A stretch of DNA of 64,000 nt from Thermoplasmata archaeon (GTDB lineage Archaea > Thermoplasmatota > Thermoplasmata > Lutacidiplasmatales > UBA184), in the NCBI GenBank assembly GCA_022750055.1, contig JAKIWL010000003.1, positions 243,300 through 307,299 on the forward strand. Reading direction: 5' to 3'. A program made the position numbers and the translations under genes. This document shows, one piece after another, positions 16,647 to 25,900 of the stretch (its first letter is position 1; the number at the start of each line of letters is the position of its first letter). Under the pieces are notes generated by a model. The model saw only the letters and a program-made list of their open reading frames with translations. It was not told where the DNA came from and searched no databases.

Positions 16647-17414
16647 CTACACGGCGAGCCGCGCGGTCCAGGCCGGGGGCGGAAGGCCGAGCATCTCTTC
16701 GAGGGTCTGGCAGTTGCGCGCGGCATCGCCGCGAAAGTGGTTGTTGAAGAACCCGAGCACCGGACCGCCCGCCTCCGAGAGCGTCCGAACCCGGGGGACC
16801 CAGGCCCGAAGCTCCTCCGGGGAGTACCGGTAATCGTACCAGACCGGAGCCCCGTGGCCGTGCCAGCGGACGTAGGAAAACGGCGCCGTCGCCTCCAGGC
16901 GCACGGGGAGGAGGGGCTCGTCGACCACCACGTGGGCGAGCGCGAACTCCCTCAGCAGGTCGAACGACTCCGGCACGAGCCAGGAGCGCTCGCGGAACTC
17001 GACCGCCACCGGGCCGTCCTCCGACAGGCTCTCGTAGAACGCCCGGACCGCGGGGCGGTCGAACGAAAGGGTCGGAGGAAGCTGCAGGAGGGTCGCGGCG
17101 AGCTTTCCCGACTCGCGCATGGGCGCCATCGCTCGGCGGAATTCCGCGAGCTCCGGGCCCGCGCCGACCAGTCGGCGCTCGTGCGTCACCGCCCTCGGGA
17201 ACTTCGCCGTGAAGCGGAACCCCTCGGGCGTCCGGCGCACCCACGACGCGACGGTCGCGGCGGGGGGGGTCCGGTAGAACGTCGTGTTTACCTCGACGAC
17301 CGGGAAGAGGCGCGCGTAGTACGCGAGCCGGTCGGAGACCCCGCCCTTCGGATACACCCGGCCGGCCCATTCCGGGTAGTCCCACCCGCTCGTGCCGAGG
17401 AGTACCCTGCCCAC
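16647..17414 (-). CDS. DUF72 family protein, 255 aa
   Basis: The protein has the typical DUF72 (YecE-like) TIM-barrel features: LLGTSGWDYPEWAGRVYP at the N-terminus, VVEVNTTFYRTPP, FTAKFPRAVTHERRL, LLQLPPTLSFD, VAVEFRERSWLV and the C-terminal GFFNNHFRGDAARNCQTLEEML. The length is typical. The biochemical function of the family is not established; related folds suggest an endonuclease- or hydrolase-like barrel. It follows kdpC by 57 nt on the same strand and could be read through from the kdp operon, but a functional link is not implied. Confidence 0.9.
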   Translation of the reverse strand: MGRVLLGTSGWDYPEWAGRVYPKGGVSDRLAYYARLFPVVEVNTTFYRTPPAATVASWVRRTPEGFRFTAKFPRAVTHERRLVGAGPELAEFRRAMAPMRESGKLAATLLQLPPTLSFDRPAVRAFYESLSEDGPVAVEFRERSWLVPESFDLLREFALAHVVVDEPLLPVRLEATAPFSYVRWHGHGAPVWYDYRYSPEELRAWVPRVRTLSEAGGPVLGFFNNHFRGDAARNCQTLEEMLGLPPPAWTARLAV

Positions 17415-17471
17415 GCGGCTCGGAGGGCGGAGCGAACCAAAGCCCTTCGCCCTGTCCCCGGCGAGCGGGGC

Positions 17472-18152
17472 TCAGTAGCCGGTCCCGGGGGGTAGCGAGC
17501 CGATCAGGGCCCGGTCGAGGTCGAGGACGTTGACGAACTCGGACCCAAGGAACCCCAGGACCGCTTGGACGACATGGGCGTTGACGAGACCGCGAAGGAA
17601 CTCCTCCGACAGGTTCGAGTAGTGGGCGATCCGCGGGATCTGAACCAGGGCGGCGGCCGGCGTGATGTCCGGGTCGACCCCGCTCGCCGACGGCGCGACG
17701 AGGTCGATCGGGACGGTGTGGTTCTGAAGGCAGTCGACGGTGGCGTTTCCGCTCGTCCAATGGCAATAGTAGACGACGTAGTAGGCCGTCTCGTTGAGGA
17801 GGGCCGGGTCGGTGGGACCCGGCGGGACCTCGTTGCCCGGCCCGGTGCCGTTCCCGGCGAAGGTCTGGTAGTCGATCAACGACGCGCGGGGCCAGAACAG
17901 CGCCGGGTTCGTCACGTTCTCCCCGATCCATCGGGATCCGTAGGCCGTCCCGTTCGGGTACGTGAGCAGCGACCCGCCCGAGCTATTCGGCACGAGCGTG
18001 TGGGCGATCAGGCTCACCCCGCCCGGATAGAGTCCTCCGACGACGACGAGGAGCAGGACCAGGATCGTGCCCGACGCCCGGACCGCCCCGGGCACGGTCG
18101 GATCCGGCGGCGGGGGGTGGGGGTGAGGAGGCGGCGGGGGGTCCGTCGACAT
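17472..18152 (-). CDS. kdpC: Potassium-transporting ATPase subunit KdpC, 226 aa
   Basis: The ORF of the track is longer, but the gene starts at the ATG at 18152, two bases after the kdpB stop. One N-terminal transmembrane helix (ASGTILVLLLVVVGGLYPGGVSL) is followed by a periplasm-type domain with YGSRWIGENVTNPALFWPRAS and a region DPDITPAAALVQIPRIA, the KdpC signatures (SxSGLDPxISPxAAxxQvxRVA). A Pro/His-rich stretch (PPPPPHPHPPPPDP) before the helix is unusual, and the insert around NATVDC adds two cysteines. KdpC stabilises the KdpFABC complex in the membrane. It is third in the kdpABC operon. Confidence 0.9.
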   Translation of the reverse strand: MSTDPPPPPHPHPPPPDPTVPGAVRASGTILVLLLVVVGGLYPGGVSLIAHTLVPNSSGGSLLTYPNGTAYGSRWIGENVTNPALFWPRASLIDYQTFAGNGTGPGNEVPPGPTDPALLNETAYYVVYYCHWTSGNATVDCLQNHTVPIDLVAPSASGVDPDITPAAALVQIPRIAHYSNLSEEFLRGLVNAHVVQAVLGFLGSEFVNVLDLDRALIGSLPPGTGY

Positions 18153-18154
18153 CG

Positions 18155-20257
18155 CTAGCTCCCCAAGGCTTGGACGGCCAGGTGGACGAACGGGGCGAAC
18201 CACGGGCTTCCCACCAGGTAGAGCAGGGCGACGTAGACGAGCCAGATCCCGACGAACGCGCTGACGAAGCCCCCGACGCCGTAGACGAGGATGTTGTTCC
18301 GCAACAGGGCGACCGCCGTCCGGGGACGGAAGGGGGCCCCCCGGAGGGCGACCGGTATCATCAGGGGGATGATGAACGCGTTGAACAGGAGCGTCGCGAG
18401 CACGGCGATCGGGGGGTTGTGGAACCGCAGGACGTTCAGGAAGGTGACCCCGCCCACGCCGACGAAGATCGCCGGCAGGAGGGCGAAGTACTTCGCCACG
18501 TCGTTCGTCACCGAGAAGGTGGTCAGCCCTCCGCGGGTGATGAGGAGCTGCTTGCCGAGGGAGACGACCTCGATGATCTTGGTCGGATCGCTGTCGAGGT
18601 CGACCATGTTGCCGGCCTCCTTCGCGGCCGTGGTGCCACTGTTCATGGCGAGGCCGACGTCGGCCCGCGCCAGCGCCGGCGCGTCGTTCGTCCCGTCGCC
18701 GGTCATCGCGACCAGCCGACCGGCCGCCTTCTCCCGGTTCACGAGCTCGAGCTTCGTCTCGGGCTTCGCCTCGGCAACGAACTCGTCGACCCCGCTCTCG
18801 TGCGCGATCGCCCGGGCCGTGATGCGATTGTCCCCGGTGCACATGATCGTGCGGATCCCCATCAGCCGGAGCTCGCGGAGCCGGTCGGGGATGCCGGGCT
18901 TGACCACGTCCTTCAACAGGATGACGCCGAGTGCGGTCTTGTCCTGACACACGGCGAGCGGGGTCATGCCCTGGTCGGCGGCCCGGCGGGCGGCCTGGCC
19001 AAGCTCCGCTTCGAGTGGACCCGTCACGGACTCGATCGACGCCACCGCCCCCTTGAGCACTTCCCGGCCATCGGCCATGACGACCCCGGAGACGCGCCGT
19101 TCCGGAGTGAAGGGAAGGACACGGGCGATCTGCGGAGGGGGTCCCCCTCGGGCCGGAGAGCGCCGGAAGGCGAGGCGCAGGATCGAGCGGCCCTCCGGCG
19201 TGTCGTCGTAGGAGGAGGCCAGGGCCGCGGCCGCGGTCAGGTCGGTCTTGGAGACCCCTCGCGCCGGGATGAACTCGACCGCGATCCGGTTCCCCGTGGT
19301 GATCGTCCCGGTCTTGTCGAGGATCAGCACGTCGAGGTCCCCGGCGGCCTCCACCGCGCGACCGGACTTCGCGATGACGTTGGCATAGGACACTCGGTTG
19401 ACCGCGGCGATCCCGATCGCCGGCAGGAGTCCTCCGATCGTCGTGGGCATCAGGCAGACCAGGAGGGCGATGAGCGTCCCGAGGCTCACGACGATCGCCC
19501 CGGACGCCGTCAGCATGTAGTCGAACGTCAGGATCACGACGAGCAGGCTCACCGTGAACGCGGAGAGGAGGAGGGTGAGGGCGAGTTCGTTCGGGCTCTT
19601 CTCGCGCGTCGCGCTCTCCACGAGCCGGATCATGCGGTCGAGGAAGCCTCCTCCAGGGTCGACCGAGATCCGGACGAGGATCTTGCCCCGCAGGAGGCGG
19701 CTTCCGCCCAGGACGCTCGTTTTGTCCCCCCCGCTCTCTCGGATCACGGCGGCCGACTCCCCGGTCATCATCGATTCGTCGATCTCGGCGACGCCCTGGA
19801 ACACATCCCCGTCGAGCGGGATGATCTCCCCGGCGCCGATCCAGACCACATCGGTTTTGTGGAGCGCGTTCGAGTCGACGAACTCCGAGGAGCCGTCGGG
19901 CCGCATCCGGCGTGCCCGAGTACCGGTCCGGATCTGACGGAGGCTCTCGGCCTGGGCCTTCCCTTGGGCCTCGGCGATCGATTCGGAGAGGGTGGCGAAC
20001 CAGACCGTCAGGAACAGGATGAGGGTGATCGCGAGGAAGTACGATCGGCTGAAGCCCGGACCCGACAGGTCCGGAAAGGCGCTCGGCAGGAGCGTGATGA
20101 GGGCCGTGAAGATGGTGAAGACATACACGACGAACATCACAGGGTTCCGGGCCATCGTGCGCGGGCCGAACCGGATGAACGATTGCTTCAGCGCCCCCCC
20201 GAAGCTGATCCGGGGGGTCTTCCGAACCGCGAGGGCGGTCGCCGGGATCGTCGCCAC
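18155..20257 (-). CDS. kdpB: Potassium-transporting P-type ATPase subunit KdpB, 700 aa
   Basis: P-type ATPase hallmarks are complete: the phosphorylation site DKTGTITTGN, the actuator motif MMTGESA, the nucleotide-binding region with KGAVASIE, and MTGDGTNDAPALARADVGLAM in the P-domain. Seven or so membrane helices are in the expected places. The length matches the family. KdpB hydrolyses ATP to drive K+ uptake through KdpA. It starts with a GTG at 20257 that overlaps the kdpA stop by one base, and kdpC begins two bases after its stop. Translation of the three is thus likely coupled. Confidence 0.96.
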   Translation of the reverse strand: MATIPATALAVRKTPRISFGGALKQSFIRFGPRTMARNPVMFVVYVFTIFTALITLLPSAFPDLSGPGFSRSYFLAITLILFLTVWFATLSESIAEAQGKAQAESLRQIRTGTRARRMRPDGSSEFVDSNALHKTDVVWIGAGEIIPLDGDVFQGVAEIDESMMTGESAAVIRESGGDKTSVLGGSRLLRGKILVRISVDPGGGFLDRMIRLVESATREKSPNELALTLLLSAFTVSLLVVILTFDYMLTASGAIVVSLGTLIALLVCLMPTTIGGLLPAIGIAAVNRVSYANVIAKSGRAVEAAGDLDVLILDKTGTITTGNRIAVEFIPARGVSKTDLTAAAALASSYDDTPEGRSILRLAFRRSPARGGPPPQIARVLPFTPERRVSGVVMADGREVLKGAVASIESVTGPLEAELGQAARRAADQGMTPLAVCQDKTALGVILLKDVVKPGIPDRLRELRLMGIRTIMCTGDNRITARAIAHESGVDEFVAEAKPETKLELVNREKAAGRLVAMTGDGTNDAPALARADVGLAMNSGTTAAKEAGNMVDLDSDPTKIIEVVSLGKQLLITRGGLTTFSVTNDVAKYFALLPAIFVGVGGVTFLNVLRFHNPPIAVLATLLFNAFIIPLMIPVALRGAPFRPRTAVALLRNNILVYGVGGFVSAFVGIWLVYVALLYLVGSPWFAPFVHLAVQALGS

Positions 20258-21945
20258 TACGGCCCTCCCACCATCTGCGAGAACGGTCCGAGCGCGAGGA
20301 CGGGCAGGAACAGCAGGCCCGTCACGATCACGATGAACGCCACGAGGAAGAACCAGAACGTCACCGAGCGCGTCTTCAGGGTCCCCGGACCCGGTCGGTG
20401 CGGCTCCTGTTGGGCGAGGGATCCGGCGATGGCGAGCATCGCGACCGCCGGGAAATAGCGCCCGACGGCCATGACCAGGGCGCCGGCGACGTTGAAGAAC
20501 ATCGTTCCGTCGTTAATGGGACCCATGCCGCTACCGTTGTTGGCCGACTCGCTCGAGAACTCGTAGAGGAGAACGGTGAATCCGTGGGGGGTGTACCCCC
20601 CGATCGCCGATTGGAGGACGCCGGGGATCACCATGGCCAGGGCGGTCGGGATCAGGATCGAGAACGGGTGGGAGAGGATCGCCGCCGCGGCCCACTTCAC
20701 CTGGGGCATGCCGATCTTCTTACCCAGGTATTCCGGACTGCGTCCGACCATCAGCCCTCCCATGAAGACCGCGAGGACGACGTTGATGAGCAGGGTACCG
20801 AACCCCGTCCCGACGCCGCCGGGGGTGGATTGCATGAACATCCCGAACATCAGGACGGTCTGGGAGAGCGGCGTCAACGAACCGAGCGCCATGTTGGTCG
20901 CGCCGGTGTTCGAGTAGACCGAACTGAACTGGAAGAGGGCGCTCTCCGAGATGGAGAACCGGGTCTCCGCCCCGACGAGGTATCCGGCGCCCTGGTTGAC
21001 CGTGACCGGGAGGAAGTGATTGGACCCTTCGAAGACGAGGAAGACGATGAAGCCGGCCAGGAATATCGTGAGGATCGTCGCGAACAGGGGGGTCGCCTCG
21101 CCCGGGCGCCGGACTAGTCGGGCGAACGCGAAGGGGCTAGCGAGCGGGATCGAGAGCATGAGCAGGATGGCGACGAAGTTGGTCGCGCTGGTCGGGTCCT
21201 GGAACGGATGGGCCGCGTTCGCGGTGAAGAATCCCCCGCCGTTGGTTCCGAGGAATTCGATCGAGTCCCACGAGGCGACCGGACCGAGCGGGATCGATTC
21301 GTGTCCGCCGGTCAAGGGGAGGATCTGGGCCGTCTGCGTCAGGGTCTCGGGGACGCCCAGGAGGACGAGCGCGATCGCCCCGAGGACCGTCACCGGGACC
21401 AGGACGCGGGTCAGGGTCCGGACGAAATCGGAGTAGTAGTTGCCGAGGCGCCCGTCCTTTCGGGAGAATCCCCGGGCCATCGCGGCGAAGACGCACAGCC
21501 CGGTCGCGGGGGAGGTGAACATCAGCAGCTGAAGTCCGAAAAGGGAGCTCAGTAGCGAGGCCTGTTCCTCGGGGACGTAGTGCTGGAAATCGGTGTTCGT
21601 TCCGAACGCGATCGAGGTGTGGAAGGCGAGGTGCCAGCTCATGCTCGGCGCCCCGAGCGCGTTGTTCGGGAGACCCGACTGGAGCTGCAGCAGGACAAAG
21701 ACGAACCCGATCGCGATGCCGTCGGTCAGGAGCAGAGCCTTCGCGTACTGGCTCCAGGTCATCGGTCGCCGAGGGTCGACGCCCATGATCCAGAAGACGG
21801 CTCGTTCGACCCGCCCGACGATCGGGTCCCAGACCGATGGTCCATTCGAGTAGACGTTCGCGAGATACCGGCCGAAAAGGGGCGCGAGCGCAATGGCGAT
21901 CCCTAGGGTCAGGACGATCTCCGGTACAGTTCCGGTGGGGATCAT
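20257..21945 (-). CDS. kdpA: Potassium-transporting ATPase subunit KdpA, 562 aa
   Basis: The protein is a ten-helix K+ channel-like subunit with the expected filter-type loops: FGTNTDFQHYVPE, LGTNGGGFFTANAAHPFQ, YSNTGATNMALG and, near the C-terminus, SANNGSGMGPIN. The N-terminus (PEIVLTLGIAIALAPLFGRYLANVY) fits the family, supporting the ATG at 21945. It forms the K+ pathway of the high-affinity Kdp pump. It is first in the operon. No kdpF is visible upstream and no KdpD/KdpE sensor pair is in the window; instead, a winged-helix gene lies upstream at 22380-22892. Confidence 0.96.
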   Translation of the reverse strand: MIPTGTVPEIVLTLGIAIALAPLFGRYLANVYSNGPSVWDPIVGRVERAVFWIMGVDPRRPMTWSQYAKALLLTDGIAIGFVFVLLQLQSGLPNNALGAPSMSWHLAFHTSIAFGTNTDFQHYVPEEQASLLSSLFGLQLLMFTSPATGLCVFAAMARGFSRKDGRLGNYYSDFVRTLTRVLVPVTVLGAIALVLLGVPETLTQTAQILPLTGGHESIPLGPVASWDSIEFLGTNGGGFFTANAAHPFQDPTSATNFVAILLMLSIPLASPFAFARLVRRPGEATPLFATILTIFLAGFIVFLVFEGSNHFLPVTVNQGAGYLVGAETRFSISESALFQFSSVYSNTGATNMALGSLTPLSQTVLMFGMFMQSTPGGVGTGFGTLLINVVLAVFMGGLMVGRSPEYLGKKIGMPQVKWAAAAILSHPFSILIPTALAMVIPGVLQSAIGGYTPHGFTVLLYEFSSESANNGSGMGPINDGTMFFNVAGALVMAVGRYFPAVAMLAIAGSLAQQEPHRPGPGTLKTRSVTFWFFLVAFIVIVTGLLFLPVLALGPFSQMVGGP

Positions 21946-22379
21946 ACCCGGGGCCTTGGTGCAGGAACCGCGGCTACGCCACGGGGAGGAACGTCCAAAG
22001 ACGCTGCGGCTGAGCCGTTGGAGCGAAGGTTCTCTCCATCTCGGGCCGTAGGTTCTCCGTGGGCCGCGGTTGACTCGAATGTCGGAATTTAAGCCATGAG
22101 GTCGATAGGCAGGTCGAGTACCGGGTGCGGCCCGTCCGTTCAGGCCATATACTCGTCGGGATGCAGCCCGCCCTTCGCGCCCCTCGAGGCGTGCAGGTCG
22201 CCTCGCGAGTCAAGGAAACGACGGGCGTTGGATTCGAGCCGATGCCACGAGGCGGTTCAACGTGCCGACGTCGGCCGGACTGCCCGGTTCCCTGCACAGA
22301 GGTACCGGGCCGGGCACGGCGATCCTCGTGAAAGGGACGGGCCATGGGGGTCAAGGCCCGGGCGCCCGCTGAACGATCC
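21946..22379. other. Gene-free stretch upstream of kdpA (promoter and leader)
   Basis: This 434-nt stretch holds no convincing gene: the ORFs on both strands are Pro/Arg-rich with no family features. The minus strand carries a TATA-like element near 22086-22094. This would give a kdp mRNA with a leader of roughly 115 nt. Inverted CGCCTCG/CGAGGCG repeats occur around 22199-22258, so a structured region is possible. No known riboswitch was recognised. Confidence 0.5.
22086..22094 (-). promoter_or_regulatory. Candidate TATA box for the kdp operon
   Basis: Minus-strand GCTTAAATT is the only AT-rich block upstream of kdpA. It implies transcription starting near 22062 and a leader of about 115 nt before the ATG at 21945. 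Confidence 0.4.
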
Positions 22380-22892
22380 TCAACTCGGGAACCGTAGCCT
22401 GAGCCGACGGACCAGTTCCTCCCCCGCAGGGGTGAGCCGATAGACCTTGAGACGCATCATCCTGCCCTGGACGTGGGCTCGTTCGACGGACAGGATGTTG
22501 CCGACGACCAGACGGCCGAGGGTATTCGAAACCGCCCCTTGGCTTGCGCCGAGCGCCTTCGCCATCCCTGCCTGACTCAAGGCCGGTGGGGGCACCTCCT
22601 CCGGTCCGAACCGACCTTGCCGCCCGATGTGGAGCAGGATCCGGATGGAGATCCGGAGTTCCTGGGGGGTGGGCTCGGTGTCCTTGTCCCCGGCCGTGGG
22701 CGGACGCGGTCGAACGAGCACCTCCGCCTCGAGTCTCGTCGAGGACTCGCGGGACTCTTCCACCGGGTTCCCAGATCCGGGTATCCCGTCGTCGGACCCC
22801 GGGTCCTGTGAGTCGGGGTCGGGGTCACCGATCCACGGGTCGTTCGGACCGGACGCGGTTCGGTCCGACGCCCGCAGGATCCTGAACGCCAT
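22380..22892 (-). CDS. MarR-like winged-helix regulator, 170 aa
   Basis: The first about 75 residues are acidic and Pro/Ser/Asp-rich (GDPDPDSQDPGSDDG) and look disordered. Residues about 80-170 form a winged helix: ELRISIRILLHIGRQGRF, PPALSQAGMAKALGASQGAVSNTLGRLV as the HTH, ERAHVQGRMMRLKVYRLTPAGEELVRRL as wing and last helix. It most resembles MarR/ArsR-type regulators with the TPAGEEL ending. It lies upstream of kdpABC on the same strand, separated by the kdp promoter region, which makes it a candidate regulator of potassium uptake. That link is inference from position only. Confidence 0.8.
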   Translation of the reverse strand: MAFRILRASDRTASGPNDPWIGDPDPDSQDPGSDDGIPGSGNPVEESRESSTRLEAEVLVRPRPPTAGDKDTEPTPQELRISIRILLHIGRQGRFGPEEVPPPALSQAGMAKALGASQGAVSNTLGRLVVGNILSVERAHVQGRMMRLKVYRLTPAGEELVRRLRLRFPS

Positions 22893-22951
22893 GGTCGGCA
22901 GCGATGGGCCCCGAAGCGACCCGCCCTGACTTCGCCCCCGCTCTCGATCCG

Positions 22952-25900
22952 TTATGGGGAGCCCCGCGGGGGGGCCGGCGGTGGCGTGTCGGACCCGGAA
23001 TCGAGGCCATCGGCCACCTGATAGAGGCGGTCGACCAAGACCCGAGCCCGCTCCCGCTCCTTCGTCCGATATCGGTACGCCGTGAGCGCGAGGCCCAGCG
23101 CCCCGATGGTGGCGATCGCCACGCCGAGCACGGTCCCGGAGAGGATCGAGCTCGGAGCGAAGAACTTGGGACTGGATGGAATAGACGGGATCGAGGCGAA
23201 GCTCACGACCAACGTCGGTGGGGAGGCCCCGGAGACGGTCACGGTACCGAAACTCGTGATGTAGCCTGCCGCCCCGGCGGAATACAGGAACTTGCCGTTC
23301 GAGACGTGGAAGACGACCGGCGTCCCACCGGGGGATGCGTGGGAGACGTTGGTCGACTGACCAGGTCCGTTGAGGTCGATGACCACGCTGTTCGTGCTGC
23401 TTCCTAGGTCGACGAACCAGGAGGCTCCCGCCCCCAATCCCGTCTCGGTGAAAGTCAACGTGTAGGGGGTGGGGGTGGTCACCTGGAACAGGACGGGATT
23501 CACGTTCGAGTTGGAGAAGCTGTCGGTCGCCGTCGCCGTATAGGGTCCGATGGGTACGGCGGGCACCAGGAAGGCACAGCCCAAGAAGCTCCCGTCGGGT
23601 CCCGTGGTGCAGGGGGCGAGGAGGGAAACCCGGTTCCCCCCGAAGGACACGACGATCGGAGAGATGGGGGCATATCCGTTCCCGCTCATGGACACGGTGG
23701 CTCCCACCGCCCCACTCGGCCCGGCCATCGAAAAGCTCGCTAAGATCTGGAACGGGGTGAACCCGCTCGTGGAGTTGTGGACGAGGCTCACCGTGTTGTC
23801 GTATTCGTTCGTCACGGCGGCCTCCGCAGCGCCCGAGTCGTACGCGACCGTCACCGGGACCACGCCGACCTGCACGTGGGCGACCACCGAATCGTTGGTG
23901 TCGTTGATCTCGACGAGGGAGCCTCGCACGTTCGGGAGCGGGACACCGGTCCCATTGTTCCCTCCGGCCCCCGATGCGTTCAGGTCGTTGACCAAGATCG
24001 CCCCCGCCGCGGGGTCGTAGGTGACCCCCGACAGGCCCGTGCCCGCGGCGATCGTGGCGACCACGGTGTTCGAGGAATCCGAGATCACGCTTACGTTCGT
24101 TCCATTGATCTGCGAAACGAACACTTGGCCCTTCGCCGCGTCGTACGCCACGCTCCAGGGGTCGTGCCCCACCGACACCGTGGCTACCACCGAGTTCGTG
24201 GAGTCCGAGATGATCGTCACGTTCCCGGTGTACGCGGTCACGAACAGTTCCCCTTTCTTCGCGTCATAGGCGATCCCCTCCGGTCCGCCAGCGACCGAAA
24301 CGGTCGCCACGACCTTGTTCGACGATCCTGAGATGGCGGTTACGGAGTTCGACCCGAAGTTCGTCACGTAGATCTCTCCTCGACCCGGGTCGTAAGCGAG
24401 TTCGAACGGGTCCGTTCCCACGGTCACGTTCGCGACCACCGAATTGGTCGAGTCGTTGATCACGCTCACGGTCCCGACGCCCCCGGGGTCATAGTTCGCC
24501 ACCAGGACCTCGCCCAGGGCCGGGGCGTAGACGACCCCGTGTGGGCGATAGCCGACCGACACCGAGGTCCGAATTGAGTTCGTGGAATCATTGATCACGT
24601 CGATCGAGGCGGTGTTCAGGTCCGACACGAACAGCTCCCCCTTGGCCGAGTCGTACGCGATTCCCCAAGGACCCGATCCCGCGGCGATCGTGTTCTGCGG
24701 CGCGCCGCTCCCATACCCGATCACGCTCACGGTGTTGTCGTACTGATTCGCCACGAACGCCTGGCCGGTGCCCGAGTCGTAGACGACCGCCACCGGGACG
24801 CCCCCGACGGCCACTTGGGCGACTACCGAGTCGTTCGAATCGTTGATCTCGACGAGCCACCCAGGGTTGCCCGGAAGGGGGACCCCGTTTCCGTTGTTGC
24901 CGCCGGCTCCTGTGGCGTTCAAGACGTTCACCAGCATCGATCCGGCCGCGGGGTCATAGGTCACCCCGGTGGGGCCCGGAGCGGTGGTCACGGCAGCGAC
25001 GACCGAGTTCGACGAGTCCGAGATGACGCTCACCTTCGTGCCGTTAACCTGGGTCACGAAGAGTTCGCCCTGGGCGGCGTCGTACGCCACGGCCCACGGA
25101 TCGTTCCCGACCGTCACGGTGGTCAGGACCGCGTTCGTTGAGTCCGAGATCACGCTCACGCTACCGCCGTAGGCCGTCACAAAGAGCTCGCCCTTCCCGC
25201 TGTCGTACGCGATCCCTTGCGGGCTCGCGGGGACGGAAACGGTCGCCACCACGGAGTTCGTCGTGTCGTTGATCACGCTGACGCTGCTAGAACCGAAGTT
25301 CGTCACGAAGACCTCGCCCCGGCCCGCGTCGTACGCGAGCTCGAACGGATCGCTCCCTACGGTCACACTCGCGACCACAGAGTTCGTGGTCGCGTTGATC
25401 ACGCTGACCGACCCGGGGCCCCCGGGGTCGTAGTTCGCGACGAACAATTCCGCCCGGCCCGAATCGTAGACGACCCCGTGTGGGCGATTCCCGACAGAGA
25501 TCGACCCCGTCACCGAAAGCGTCGAGTCGTTGATCACCTCGACCGAGTTGGTGTTGATATCGGCTACGTACACCGCTCCTTTCGTCGGGGCGTAGGCGGC
25601 CCCCCAGGGTCCGGACCCGGCGGCGAGGGTCTCGATCGCAGCGAGGGTATGGTTGGAGGAGCTGGTGGATGAGGCGGCCGAGACCACCAGCGTTCGCGGC
25701 CCGTGCGGGGCCGCAGGGACGGTGAAACGGCACGCGAACGCGCCCGCCGCGCTCGCTTGGACTTTGAGACCCGCGCCGGCCAGGGTGCCAACCGAGCAAT
25801 CCGTGAACGCGAGCAGTCGTCCGCCGAGCGTGGCAGTGAGAAGCTCATGCGGCTGGTAACCAGAGGCCTGAGCGGTCACGACACTCCCGACCGTTCCTGC

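Noticed and set aside
15074-16747. 557-aa plus-strand ORF
   Set aside because: Antisense to the RecA-fold and ZIP genes.
18170-20458. 762-aa plus-strand ORF
   Set aside because: It is antisense to kdpB and is Asp/Arg/His-rich; long open frames opposite genes are common at this GC content.
21946-22000. A small kdpF gene between the promoter and kdpA
   Set aside because: No short hydrophobic ORF of about 30 codons with a start is present immediately upstream.
22130-22260. Possible tRNA around a GGATTCGAGCC segment
   Set aside because: No pairing T stem, acceptor or anticodon arm could be built on either strand.
22096-22443. 115-aa plus-strand ORF with a nearby TATA-like element
   Set aside because: Composition is shadow-like, it overlaps the 3' end of the regulator gene, and the element fits kdpA on the other strand better.
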